The notes beneath the pieces are model-generated. The model was not told where the DNA came from. It worked only from the letters and a program-made list of their open reading frames with translations, and ran no database searches. Below are positions 8,739-16,946 of a stretch of DNA of 64,000 bases, one piece after another (the first letter of the stretch is position 1; every line of letters begins with the position of its first letter). This DNA comes from Halovibrio variabilis (GTDB lineage: Bacteria; Pseudomonadota; Gammaproteobacteria; Pseudomonadales; Halomonadaceae), in NCBI RefSeq assembly GCF_007991175.1, contig NZ_BJXV01000010.1:167460-231459 (forward strand), written 5' to 3'. The translations under genes were made by a program, and so were the position numbers.

Positions 8739-9133
8739 AGCGGGCCTTCGAAGCTTGCCCAGGCCACATGGGATTCGTGCAGTTTGACCTCTAGATGGGT
8801 CAACCCACGCGCGGTCGTGCCCATTTCACCGGCGTTAATCGCCGCCGCCAACTGGTCAAAAATCACTTTGGCCATAAACTCGGTGGTAGTGTTCTTGCCT
8901 TGCAGTTCACTTACCTCATCCAGATTTTGATAGTTGTAGCCTGCCAGCACGGCTTTGAGGGTCTCACTGGCCAGACCAATATCGATAACGAGACCATCGT
9001 CATCCAATTCGGGGCGCTGAAAAACCACATCCACCACATAGGTAGCACCGTGGGTGCGCTGCGCCGGTCCAAACACCTCTCCCTTAAAGCTGTGGGCAAT
9101 CATAAAGTGGTCACGAACACATAAACGGAACAT
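8735..9133 (-). CDS. 6-pyruvoyl-tetrahydropterin synthase/QueD family protein with altered active site
   Basis: A T-fold protein of 132 residues from the ATG at 9133, which has GAGG 7 bases upstream (a GTG at 9139 is also in frame). The first zinc histidine is in DHFMIAHSF, and the block KNTTTEFMAKVIF corresponds to the family NPTSE region. The usual HGHxY zinc pair is HGATY here, so one ligand is alanine, and the catalytic cysteine normally a few residues before it is absent. PTPS and QueD convert dihydroneopterin triphosphate; this subfamily may have another reaction or a non-catalytic role. It lies 37 bases after the dehydrogenase gene and overlaps the glycosyltransferase start. Confidence 0.82.
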   Translation of the reverse strand: MFRLCVRDHFMIAHSFKGEVFGPAQRTHGATYVVDVVFQRPELDDDGLVIDIGLASETLKAVLAGYNYQNLDEVSELQGKNTTTEFMAKVIFDQLAAAINAGEMGTTARGLTHLEVKLHESHVAWASFEGPL

Positions 9134-9170
9134 ACACACGCCTCATAGTTAACTTTTTAAAAATATACAC

Positions 9171-10154
9171 TTACAAGGGATATCGTAGCCGGTGGCAGAG
9201 TTCAGCGCTGCCGCGACCAAACAACCAAGGGGCCAGCGTAGGCAGCTGGGCAAAGTCGCTTTCACCGCTGATAAGTGCCTCCAGCCGATCATCTACCAGC
9301 AGGCTCAAGGCTAAACGAAGGCGTCGCGTGTAATCCCAGCGAGGGCTCAATTTAGCCGGCAACTGGCCTACCTGGCTGGCCTTAAGCGTCAGCCGCTGGG
9401 AGTGAAAAGCGCCACCCAATGGCAAGGCCACCTCACCTTCGCCAAACCAGCTCATTTCGATAATGCGCCCTTCATTGCCAACGACTGCCAGCGCCTGGCG
9501 TAAGCCAGCCGCGTGCCCGCTGGCGTGGATCACACAGTCCTGATCGTGAGTCACCTCCTCAGGGGCACAGAAAGCCACGCCCAGTTGCTCGGCAAGCTGG
9601 CGACGCTCGGGATTAATATCGACCAATCGCACATTGACGCCGGGGATTTGAGCGCAAAGGTACGCCACCAGCGTACCCACCACGCCAGCCCCGATCACAC
9701 ATATCCGCTCGCCCAGCATGGGCTCGGCGTCCCACACCCCGTTAATAGCGGTTTCCATATTCGCGGCCAGCACCGCTCGCTCGGCGGGTACATGGGTAGG
9801 CACTTCAAGCACCGCCGAGGCAGGCACGACGTAATGATCTTGATGGGGAAACAAGCAGAAGACGGTTTTATCCAATAAAGCGCTTGGGCCTTGTTCAACG
9901 CGGCCAACACTGCAGTAACCGTACTTAACCGGGGCAGGAAACTCCCCGGCTTGAAAGGGAGCCTGCATGCGGAAGTATTCGCTTTCGGGCACATGGCCAT
10001 TGAACACCAGCGATTCGGTGCCACGGCTGATGCCGCTGTACAAGGTGCGTACACGCACCTCATCCGCTGCCACGGCGGGCAAGGGTTCAGGACGCAGTTC
10101 ACCCTGTGCTGGGCGTGTCACCCAAAAGGCATTCGCGTATTCAGGCGTCGACAT
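9171..10154 (-). CDS. MDR-superfamily zinc-type dehydrogenase (BchC-like)
   Basis: A medium-chain dehydrogenase of 327 residues. The ATG at 10154 is preceded by AAGGAAGG; a longer frame from 10214 adds 20 unlikely residues. It shows the SGISRGTES motif seen in BchC-like members in place of the cysteine-containing zinc site, KYGYCSVGRV, and the NAD(P) Rossmann motif VIGAGVVGTLVAYLCA followed by VDINPERR. The lack of the usual catalytic-zinc cysteine suggests a side-chain alcohol dehydrogenase of a special subfamily. It is the first gene of the minus-strand run dehydrogenase - PTPS - glycosyltransferase - flippase, so it probably oxidises or reduces an intermediate of that pathway. Confidence 0.83.
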   Translation of the reverse strand: MSTPEYANAFWVTRPAQGELRPEPLPAVAADEVRVRTLYSGISRGTESLVFNGHVPESEYFRMQAPFQAGEFPAPVKYGYCSVGRVEQGPSALLDKTVFCLFPHQDHYVVPASAVLEVPTHVPAERAVLAANMETAINGVWDAEPMLGERICVIGAGVVGTLVAYLCAQIPGVNVRLVDINPERRQLAEQLGVAFCAPEEVTHDQDCVIHASGHAAGLRQALAVVGNEGRIIEMSWFGEGEVALPLGGAFHSQRLTLKASQVGQLPAKLSPRWDYTRRLRLALSLLVDDRLEALISGESDFAQLPTLAPWLFGRGSAELCHRLRYPL

Positions 10155-10468
10155 AACCCTTCCTTCTGGTTGCGAACTCCAACGCCGCGAGCTCTTTTTC
10201 ACTCCATTGAACACGGTGTCGCGCTATTGAATTGCACGTTAAGTAGCGTGGCGTTGTCATATACAAAACGTTTATCAATGGCTCACCTTTTTTAAGCTTA
10301 GCGTTTGAAAATGAAATATTCGATTAACAATTTTGGTCAGTGGATACTAACGTGTGTATTGTCTTGAGCGTATGGACAACCCTACCTTCTTCTACAAGAA
10401 TGGTACATATAAAAATTTTTGCATCATTTTTTCAGTCGTATGCCGCGCTATTGCGGTGAGGGGCTTGC
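10155..10468. other. divergent intergenic region of the pterin-like cluster
   Basis: About 310 AT-rich bases separate the minus-strand dehydrogenase operon from the plus-strand phosphatidyltransferase gene. It must hold promoters for both directions. I see several AT tracts, such as gtacatataaaaattttt near 10402-10421, but no convincing operator palindrome and no regulator gene in the cluster. Confidence 0.4.
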
Positions 10469-11188
10469 ATGTTTCGCTTTTTGAATACCTCAGGGTGTTA
10501 TTCGTTATCCAAGCGCCTTCAAACCGCTATAGAGCTGGTGCTGGGCGGTTTGCTGCTGCTGGTAGCTGGCCAACTCTTGCCCACTCTAATGGCCGGCCCG
10601 ATTAATTGGGCCGTCGCTTTTGGTCTGTACATGATGATTGCTGGCCTAGTGGTCATTTACTGGCCACAAGGCGCACTCGGCTGGGCAAACCGCGTTACGT
10701 TAGTGCGGGCCGTGCTGGTCGCCTTGGTAGCAGGCGGCTTAGCCGCGGGCACATTTACGCAGGTGATTTGGCAGTGGCTGCTGATCGCCGTGTTAGCACT
10801 ACTGCTGGATGGAGTGGACGGCTGGGTCGCCAGACGCACCCAAAGCCACTCTGTCTTTGGGGCACGTTTTGACATGGAGCTTGATGCCCTGTTGATTATG
10901 CTGCTGTGCATCGGCCTGCTGCTTGAATCGATGGCCCCTTGGGTGCTGTTGATTGGCGGTATGCGCTATCTATTTGTGATCGCGGGCTACCGGCTTAGCT
11001 GGCTACTGGCGCCGTTGCTGCCTAGTTTACGCCGCAAAATAGTCTGTGTTTGGCAAGTCTCCGCCTTGCTGCTAGCGCTGACACCGCTGACCTCACCGTT
11101 GCTAACCGGGCTGCTTGCCATCAGTGCGCTGCTATCGCTCATAATGTCATTTGGTGCCGATGTAAAATGGCTCTACCAGCAAACATGA
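10469..11188 (+). CDS. CDP-alcohol phosphatidyltransferase family protein
   Basis: A 239-residue integral membrane protein carrying the complete family signature DxxDGxxARx8GxxxDxxxD (DGVDGWVAR, then G, D and D in order, about residues 114-138). The family moves a phosphatidyl group from CDP-diacylglycerol, or a comparable CDP-alcohol, onto an acceptor alcohol such as glycerol phosphate, inositol or serine. Six or so hydrophobic segments are visible. It is longer than PgsA at the N terminus, where two extra helices precede the motif. It stands alone and divergent from the dehydrogenase operon; its place beside a glycosyltransferase and a flippase-like protein suggests a lipid-linked product. 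Confidence 0.88.
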   Translation: MFRFLNTSGCYSLSKRLQTAIELVLGGLLLLVAGQLLPTLMAGPINWAVAFGLYMMIAGLVVIYWPQGALGWANRVTLVRAVLVALVAGGLAAGTFTQVIWQWLLIAVLALLLDGVDGWVARRTQSHSVFGARFDMELDALLIMLLCIGLLLESMAPWVLLIGGMRYLFVIAGYRLSWLLAPLLPSLRRKIVCVWQVSALLLALTPLTSPLLTGLLAISALLSLIMSFGADVKWLYQQT

Positions 11189-11201
11189 ATGTCTCAACGC
11201 G

Positions 11202-11672
11202 CTAGCGCTCCAGCCCCAAGCGTTGATGCCATTCGGCCAGGCTTTCGTCTGGGTAGGCATAGAAGCATTTGTCCTGAATCGGCGCATTCACTTCGACCCA
11301 CTCCGCCTTACTACCCAGCATCATGTGGGTACGCTTGGGAGGCGAAGGCAACTCACTATCAATAGCTGAGGCGAAGGGGTGTACCAGCTCAGGCCACTCG
11401 GGGTCGTAAACCCACAGCGATGAAGCGCAATGCTTGCAAAAGTGCCGCTCTGCCGTGCTCTGCTCGCCATTGATGATGGCCCGATAGACCCTAATGTGCT
11501 CGTCTCCCTTCACCATCAATGATTTGCTATTGCCGCCGAGGTTGATGGCATAGCCACCGCCCCCCGCCGTCTTACGACACACTGAACAGTAACAGCGGTT
11601 AAAGGGAAAGGGATGGTGTGATTTCACACTGAACGTTACTGCCTGACAATGACATGAACCTCTTAACAGCAT
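11202..11672 (-). CDS. GFA family protein (glutathione-dependent formaldehyde-activating enzyme-like)
   Basis: A zinc protein of 156 residues counted from the ATG at 11672, which has GGAGG a few bases upstream; an in-frame ATG at 11783 lies within a repeat tract and is unlikely. The zinc cysteines are in GSCHCQAVTF, the CYCSVC block and HFCKHCASSL. The founding member binds glutathione and formaldehyde, but most members have no known substrate. It converges on the CDP-alcohol phosphatidyltransferase gene with a 13-base gap. A second GFA protein is encoded at 20078-20509. Confidence 0.87.
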   Translation of the reverse strand: MLLRGSCHCQAVTFSVKSHHPFPFNRCYCSVCRKTAGGGGYAINLGGNSKSLMVKGDEHIRVYRAIINGEQSTAERHFCKHCASSLWVYDPEWPELVHPFASAIDSELPSPPKRTHMMLGSKAEWVEVNAPIQDKCFYAYPDESLAEWHQRLGLER

Positions 11673-11740
11673 AGTGCCTCCTTCCGCAGCCGTTACCAAC
11701 CACGGGTATCTGAGAAGCCGCATGGCTGGGTAATTTTTTA

Positions 11741-11835
11741 CGTATGCTCTTGCACGTACTTTCTTAAACGTATTCTCTTGCACGTACTTTCTTAAACGTA
11801 TTCTCTTGCACGTACTTTATTACACGTACTCTCTT
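11741..11835. repeat. 28-bp tandem repeat, about 3.4 copies
   Basis: Direct repeats begin at 11741, 11769 and 11797, with a partial fourth at 11825. The unit is cgtattctcttgcacgtact followed by ttcttaaa; copies differ by one to three bases. Each unit contains cacgtact. The tract lies upstream of the GFA gene start and inside an unlikely 5' extension of its reading frame. It may be a slippage-prone microsatellite or a set of binding sites. Confidence 0.85.
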
Positions 11836-12049
11836 ACTATAGACACAACAGCATGAAGCCATCATTTTTAAGCAGCGTTGGTGGCTATCGCGGCAAATAG
11901 CGATTCGGGCTCTCCCTTCACCTTAGCGCACAGCGCCCCCCGCTCTTTCAACGCTGCTGTCTCCGCTATCTATGAGAACTTCCTCATCGCTTACAACAGG
12001 GGAGCGCTTTGTGATGGGCGACCTGTGTAAAGCGTGCTCATCAGCACGG

Positions 12050-12150
12050 TGTTCCTGCGTGCGTAAGCTGGGTAAATTTTTCGGCCACTGGACCGAACTG
12101 ATCGGCGGCGTGGAGCTGATCGGTATTGGCTGCGTGATACTGCGGAGCAG
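12050..12150 (+). pseudogene. remnant of the C terminus of manganese exporter MntP
   Basis: In the frame of 12062, the translation GKFFGHWTELIGGVELIGIG, then CVIL, closely resembles the last helix of MntP (consensus G..iG..AE.lGGl.LIGIG..IL). No other part of the roughly 190-residue transporter is visible upstream: the sequence before 12050 has no membrane helices in any frame. It is therefore a short relic in the 11836-12190 intergenic stretch, which otherwise shows nothing I can name. The likeness is by eye and short. Confidence 0.5.
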
Positions 12151-12190
12151 GCGGGCGTTATCGCGCATCTTGAAGCAGGCAGCACGCCAT

Positions 12191-12222
12191 AAAAAAATGA
12201 ACCCGCCTCATGGGCGGGTTCA
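12191..12222 (-). terminator. rho-independent terminator of the oxidoreductase gene
   Basis: A 10-bp stem TGAACCCGCC/GGCGGGTTCA with a short loop. On the minus strand it is followed by seven T residues. It lies 25 bases after the stop of the minus-strand oxidoreductase gene. Confidence 0.9.
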
Positions 12223-12246
12223 TTACTGATGTTGTGACTTCGACCG

Positions 12247-13251
12247 TCAGTCCAGCTTCACCAGCATCTTGCCCTGGTTGGACCCTTCAAACAGGGCAAA
12301 AAAAGCGTCCGGAGTACGCTCAAGCCCTTCTTCCACGGTTTCGCGGTATTCGATACTGCCATTGGCGACCAGCGGCCCTACCTGCTCATAAAATGCCTGC
12401 TCGTGGCCCTGGACCCACTCATGCACGATAAAGCCCTGCATGCGCAGACGCTTGATCAGCACGGCGGCAATATTGGCCGGCCCTGCTGAAGGCGTCGATT
12501 CGTTATAGCGCGAAATCATGCCGCAAACCGCAATACGGCCAAAATCGTTCATGACATCAAGTGCCGCCTCAAGCATGGGGCCGCCCACGTTTTCGTAATA
12601 AACGTCGACACCCTGCGGAGCAGCTTTCTTCAGTGCCTTCTTGATCTCATCAGCACTCTGATGGTGATCAATGGCCGTGATACCGTGCGCCTCAAGCCAC
12701 TCACGCTTCTCCTGGCTGCCGGCACTACCAATGACCTTGCAGCCCTTTTGATGGGCCAGCTGAGCGGCCAGCGAACCCACAGCGCCGCTGGCAGCCGAGA
12801 TCAGCACGGTATCCGAGGATTTAAGTTCAGCGACCAGTTCCAGTCCACTCCAGGCGGTCATACCGGGCATGCCCAGAACGCCCAGAAATGCCTGAGGGGG
12901 TACATCAATATCCGGCAGGGGCTGTACCTGGTCACCATCAAGCTGTGCCACGTCTCGCCAGCCGCCCATGTGAACGACCCGGTCGCCTTTTTTCAGCTGC
13001 TGATGCCGGGATTCAATAATTTCTCCGAGCGCCCCACCCTCCATAGGCTTGTTCAATTCAAAGGGCTCAACATAGGTTTTGACGCCGCTCATGCGCCCAC
13101 GCATGTAGGGATCCACGGAAAGCCAGTGATTACGGATACGTACTTCACCTTCTTCAAGCTCAGGCAGTTCACAGGTTTCAAGCTGAAAAAGTGAACGCTC
13201 GGGTAGGCCTTCGGGATATTCACCGATCGTGAAATAGCGTGATTGGGTCAT
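12247..13251 (-). CDS. NADP-dependent MDR oxidoreductase (CurA/leukotriene B4 dehydrogenase-like)
   Basis: A 334-residue zinc-free medium-chain reductase of the prostaglandin/leukotriene 12-hydroxydehydrogenase and CurA type, which reduces alpha,beta-unsaturated ketones and aldehydes with NADPH. Typical blocks are WLSVDPYMRGRMSG near the N terminus, LGVLGMPGMTAWSGL, the nucleotide motif SAASGAVGSLAAQLAHQKGC, YYENVGGPMLEAAL and ICGMISRYN-like CGMISRYNES. The family length fits. It is a single-gene unit with its own terminator, divergent from nothing obvious; the 186 bases between it and the LysR gene hold no recognised feature. Confidence 0.9.
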   Translation of the reverse strand: MTQSRYFTIGEYPEGLPERSLFQLETCELPELEEGEVRIRNHWLSVDPYMRGRMSGVKTYVEPFELNKPMEGGALGEIIESRHQQLKKGDRVVHMGGWRDVAQLDGDQVQPLPDIDVPPQAFLGVLGMPGMTAWSGLELVAELKSSDTVLISAASGAVGSLAAQLAHQKGCKVIGSAGSQEKREWLEAHGITAIDHHQSADEIKKALKKAAPQGVDVYYENVGGPMLEAALDVMNDFGRIAVCGMISRYNESTPSAGPANIAAVLIKRLRMQGFIVHEWVQGHEQAFYEQVGPLVANGSIEYRETVEEGLERTPDAFFALFEGSNQGKMLVKLD

Positions 13252-13437
13252 GGGTCTCTCCTAGATGCTTCAAAAAAGTACCAATAATAAGCAAGTGGAT
13301 AAACCACAGGATAAAAAAAGGCGCGGCCAATGTTGCACCTTAAAACGATAGCAGGCTACTTAATTTTTCGAAATGTCGGCATGGTTACGAAAAGCGCTCA
13401 TGCGTGGCTAGCTTATTCACGTTTGTGAATCAGAGTA

Positions 13438-14409
13438 TTATCGTGCCCCCTTCAAGGCTTCAAGCAGTTCGGCGACCGCCAGACTCCCTTCGGGTTCATC
13501 AAATGCTTGCGTTAGTGAGCCTTCGGCAAAGCTCAGAAACCGGTAAGCGGCAGGAGGTAAGCGACGCTCCCGGCGCACCACGAAATGCCAGCGGCTTTTC
13601 AATGGAAACCCTGTCAACGTTAGCTCCTGAACGCCCTTGGGCGAATCGGCCACCACGTAGCGCGACAGCACCGCCAGCCCCATGTTCGACGCCACCGCTA
13701 GCCGAATCGCCTCATTACTGGCGATCTGCTGGGTGGACGTTAGCTCAATACCGGCGCTGTAAAGCCAGGCATCAAAGGTATGCCGGGTGGCAGAACCCGG
13801 CTCGCGCAGTAGAAATCGCTCGTCTTTCAAGGCCTCCATGGAAAGGTCTTTTACATTGGCCCAGTGGCACTTCTCAGGCCCTACCACCACCAACGGATTG
13901 CTTAGAAATGGGGCGGCCAGCACATCGTCATCCGAAGGCGGATGGCTAAACACGTAGATATCATCCTCATGGCGCTCAAAGCGATTGAGCATCTGCTGAC
14001 GATTACCGATCTCTACCGTGACATCTACCTGCGGATTAGCCTGACTGAAGGGGCCCAACAGCCGCGGCAACACGTACTGGGCGGTGTTGACCAGGCCAAT
14101 ACTAAAATGGCCGCGCCCGCCGCGGTTGTATTCCTCCAGGTACTGGCTGAACACATCGGCGCGGCTGAGCAAATCCTGGCTGAGCTGATAGAGCGCCTGG
14201 CCGACCTCTGTTGGCACAATGCGGCCTTTCTCCTGGCGCACAATGGGTTCGCCGACGATCTCACGCAGCCGTTTCAGTTGCTGAGACACCGTCGGCTGGG
14301 TCAGGTGAAGTCGATTGGCGGTGGCGGTAATCGACCCCGTGCGCACCACATCGGCGTAGACCTGGAGCAAACGAAACGTCAATTGGCGTATTTTCATCGT
14401 AGACACCAT
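13438..14409 (-). CDS. LysR family transcriptional regulator
   Basis: A 323-residue LysR-type regulator: winged helix at residues about 6-65 (VYADVVRTGSITATANRLHLTQPTVSQQLKRL) and a periplasmic-binding-like effector domain after residue 95. ATGs at 14409 and 14397 are both possible; neither has a strong ribosome site. It is divergent from the SbtA-like permease gene, as CmpR/CbbR-like regulators of inorganic-carbon genes often are. The intergenic sequence includes ATAG-N8-CTAT at 14408-14423, a T-N11-A arrangement typical of LysR sites, although it overlaps the first possible start. The likely target is the permease and the likely signal is carbon status; both are inferred. Confidence 0.9.
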   Translation of the reverse strand: MVSTMKIRQLTFRLLQVYADVVRTGSITATANRLHLTQPTVSQQLKRLREIVGEPIVRQEKGRIVPTEVGQALYQLSQDLLSRADVFSQYLEEYNRGGRGHFSIGLVNTAQYVLPRLLGPFSQANPQVDVTVEIGNRQQMLNRFERHEDDIYVFSHPPSDDDVLAAPFLSNPLVVVGPEKCHWANVKDLSMEALKDERFLLREPGSATRHTFDAWLYSAGIELTSTQQIASNEAIRLAVASNMGLAVLSRYVVADSPKGVQELTLTGFPLKSRWHFVVRRERRLPPAAYRFLSFAEGSLTQAFDEPEGSLAVAELLEALKGAR

Positions 14410-14517
14410 AGGTATTTATCTATGACTGTATAAAGTTTATTTGTTTTCATCAATTCACACAGACCGCTAAAGTGGCCGCGCTGTGCTTTCAACCCCAGCC
14501 TGTCAAGGAGAATTACC

Positions 14518-15462
14518 GTGCCGGATATTGTGGTCATGTTTTTTGTATTAGGTGTGGTCGCCGGGGTGGTGCGTTCCGACCTCAGCATTCCTAAAGCCGC
14601 TTACGACATTCTAAGCCTGCTGCTGATGCTAACCATTGGCCTTAAAGGCGGCATGGCACTGCACGGCAGCTTAAGCACCTCACTACTGATCGAGCTTGCT
14701 GGGGTCACGCTATTGGGCATCATCATTCCGCTGGTGGTGTTTCCGGTGGTTCGCTACCTGGTGCGGCTGTCGCTTGCCGACAGCGCCAGCCTGGCCGCCC
14801 ACTATGGCTCGGTGAGCGCCGGTACTTTTGCTGTTGCTTTAGCGTATACCGAAGCACATAGCCTGGTGACCGGTGGGCAAGTCACGCTTTATCTGGTACT
14901 CCTGGAGCTACCGGCCATCATGCTGGGGCTGATGCTCTACCGGCGCTTTAGCCGTGCCGACGCAAGCACTTCGCCAGCTGGCCTATGGCATGAAACCCTG
15001 ACCAATCGCGGCGTTATTCTGCTGGTGGGCGGCGTTTTGATCGGTTGGCTATACGGCCCGAATGCCGGCGAATCGGTCACCGGTCTTTACACCAATGCTT
15101 TCCAGGGCATTCTGGCGCTGTTCCTGCTGGAAATGGGTCTGGTAGCGGCAGAAACACTGCGCAGCCTACGCTGGTCACATAGCCGACTGATCATTTTCGC
15201 CCTGACAGCACCTATCGTGCTTTCCAGCTTTGGCCTGATGATGGCGTTCTGGCTGGGCCTGCCCGCTGGCTCCGCGGTAATTCTTGCCAGTCTCACCGCC
15301 AGCGCCTCCTACATCGCCGCGCCCGTCGCCGTACGCGCCGCCATTCCAGACGCCAACATTGGCCTTGCCATGCTGGCATCACTGGGGCTCACCTTCCCGT
15401 TCAATGTGTTGATTGGCATACCGCTCTATCATCACCTTTGGGGATGGCTGGTGGGGATTTAA
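14518..15462 (+). CDS. SbtA-like sodium-dependent bicarbonate transport family permease
   Basis: A 314-residue protein with about ten hydrophobic helices, opening PDIVVMFFVLGVVAGVVRSD and containing LTIGLKGG, HYGSVSAGTFAVALAYTE and ASASYIAAPVAVRAAIPDAN, all typical of the SbtA (DUF897) family. Cyanobacterial SbtA imports bicarbonate with sodium; heterotroph members probably supply bicarbonate for carboxylases. It starts with GTG at 14518, with AAGGAG 7 bases upstream. No SbtB-type PII gene is adjacent. The divergent LysR gene is the probable regulator. Confidence 0.88.
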   Translation: MPDIVVMFFVLGVVAGVVRSDLSIPKAAYDILSLLLMLTIGLKGGMALHGSLSTSLLIELAGVTLLGIIIPLVVFPVVRYLVRLSLADSASLAAHYGSVSAGTFAVALAYTEAHSLVTGGQVTLYLVLLELPAIMLGLMLYRRFSRADASTSPAGLWHETLTNRGVILLVGGVLIGWLYGPNAGESVTGLYTNAFQGILALFLLEMGLVAAETLRSLRWSHSRLIIFALTAPIVLSSFGLMMAFWLGLPAGSAVILASLTASASYIAAPVAVRAAIPDANIGLAMLASLGLTFPFNVLIGIPLYHHLWGWLVGI

Positions 15463-15498
15463 TACAGCTAGTGAGGGGGAGCCGTTTTGGGCAATCGC

Positions 15499-15921
15499 TT
15501 AGCCAAGAGCGCCTAGAATCAGGCCGCACATCACCAACGTGCAGCCCACACCGACGATATACGCCACCGTCCGCCAGGGCTGAAGCCCCGCCAGCAGGCA
15601 CAAGGTGTGCATGTAACGGGCGCCGGTAAATGTCAGGAAGAGCCAGGCCGCCAAGCCTGGCGCGGCATCTACCCACACGTAGGCAACCCCAAGCGCCAGA
15701 AAGATGGGGATATTTTCAAGGTCGTTTAACCAGGCGCGGGCCGCTCGTTGCACTTGGGGCAATTCCTCCTTGGCGGCTTCACGGCCCACCAAAGCCGCAT
15801 CTTCGGGGGTCTTGAAAGTCATCTTGGTGATGCGATGAAACCCTTGATACGCGGCAATCGCGAACATCTTCAAAAACAGCAGCACCGACGCCACTGCGTA
15901 CCAATACACTGCGCTATCCAT
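15499..15921 (-). CDS. MAPEG family membrane protein
   Basis: A 140-residue four-helix membrane protein of the MAPEG family, which covers microsomal glutathione transferases and eicosanoid synthases. It shows RAARAWLNDLENIPIFLALG, in which the helix-2 RxxRAxxNxxE-type glutathione-site motif is kept, and FTGARYMHTLCLLAGLQPWRT. The bacterial substrate is unknown; detoxification of hydrophobic electrophiles is the usual guess. It converges on the permease gene and is divergent from the flavin reductase gene. Confidence 0.88.
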   Translation of the reverse strand: MDSAVYWYAVASVLLFLKMFAIAAYQGFHRITKMTFKTPEDAALVGREAAKEELPQVQRAARAWLNDLENIPIFLALGVAYVWVDAAPGLAAWLFLTFTGARYMHTLCLLAGLQPWRTVAYIVGVGCTLVMCGLILGALG

Positions 15922-16018
15922 GGTGTCTCCTTGCGTTTAATACTCGGCTTTGCAACGCGCCGCTCCTGCAGCCAACATAAAACATTGAAACCTAACGATG
16001 AGAGGCATAAGGCGAAGT

Positions 16019-16693
16019 ATGGACCATACACTTGAAATCCAGGAAATCCGTAATCTCACCCACGATGTCAAACAGATACGGCTTGCCAAGCCTGAGGGAT
16101 ACACGTTCACACCTGGCCAGGCGACCGAGGTAGCCGTCAACCGTGAAGGGTGGACCGACGAGAAACGGCCGTTCACCTTCGCCTCTCTGGTTTCGGATCC
16201 GTGGCTGGAATTCGTCATCAAGATCTATCCAGACCATGAGGGCGTCACCCAGCAGATCGGCCAGCTAAAAGAGGGGGATTCGCTGATCATTGGCGATCCC
16301 TGGGGCACCATTGAATACAAGGACGAAGGCGTTTTCCTGGCGGGCGGTGCAGGGGTAACGCCGTTTATCGCTATTCTGCGCGACTTGCATCGCAAGGGCG
16401 AGATCGGCAACAACCAGTTGGTCTTCTCCAACAAGACAGAACGCGACATCATCCTCAAGGAGGAATTCGAGACGATGCTGGGGGATCAATTCATCAATGT
16501 CATCACCGACGAAAAGCCGTCCGGCAATCATACCGTCATTGATGGCGTCATCGACAAGGCCTTCCTGACATCGCATATCAAGGACATGAGTCAAGCCTTC
16601 TACGTGTGCGGCCCCGACCCGTTCAACGAGAGCATCATGGCAGCCCTCAAAGAGTTGGGCGCCAACCCGGACGCGCTGGTCTTTGAAGAGTAG
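16019..16693 (+). CDS. FAD/NAD(P)-binding ferredoxin reductase-like protein
   Basis: A 224-residue flavoprotein from the ATG at 16019 (AAGGCG 7 bases upstream; an earlier in-frame ATG at 15998 lacks one). It has the FAD-binding domain with KRPFTFASL (the RxY/F-T/S flavin motif) and the NAD(P)-binding half with GGAGVTPFIAIL and a terminal FYVCGPDPF. There is no iron-sulphur or globin domain, so it resembles stand-alone flavodoxin/ferredoxin reductases of about this size. The electron partner is not encoded next door. The 250 bases downstream hold a GC hairpin and the kinase promoter. Confidence 0.88.
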   Translation: MDHTLEIQEIRNLTHDVKQIRLAKPEGYTFTPGQATEVAVNREGWTDEKRPFTFASLVSDPWLEFVIKIYPDHEGVTQQIGQLKEGDSLIIGDPWGTIEYKDEGVFLAGGAGVTPFIAILRDLHRKGEIGNNQLVFSNKTERDIILKEEFETMLGDQFINVITDEKPSGNHTVIDGVIDKAFLTSHIKDMSQAFYVCGPDPFNESIMAALKELGANPDALVFEE

Positions 16694-16773
16694 TCGGTCT
16701 CGCAACGCGGCCTGATTCAACGGCGCATTGACAGTGCCAAGGTGTTATAAAGGCTTCAGATTATCCGCTTTTT

Positions 16774-16799
16774 GCTCCCCGCCCGATTGGGTGGGGAGC
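16774..16799. terminator. GC-rich hairpin after the flavin reductase gene
   Basis: A near-perfect 11-bp stem GCTCCCCGCCC/GGGTGGGGAGC with a GATT loop, 80 bases after the reductase stop. No T run follows on either strand (the T run lies before it on the plus strand), so it is a hairpin that may stall or protect transcripts rather than a textbook intrinsic terminator. Confidence 0.45.
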
Positions 16800-16946
16800 G
16801 ATTACTTAGTGCTTTACACCTCCACCGCTTTGTGGCGATTCACTGTGGTATCGCTTTGCCTCTCTATTAAGGCGTTTTCATCGCCTGACGTTTGACCTAC
16901 CCAGGGGTTTACGTTTGAATAACCGATATTCTTAGGGCTCTGAATA

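Noticed and set aside
11880..12050. possible manganese (yybP-ykoY) riboswitch before the mntP relic, suggested by ggggagcgctt
   Set aside because: Only one short block resembles the motif; the rest of the conserved structure is not visible.
11923..12229. overlapping short frames on both strands upstream of the oxidoreductase terminator
   Set aside because: None has a start signal; the only meaningful similarity is the short MntP relic.
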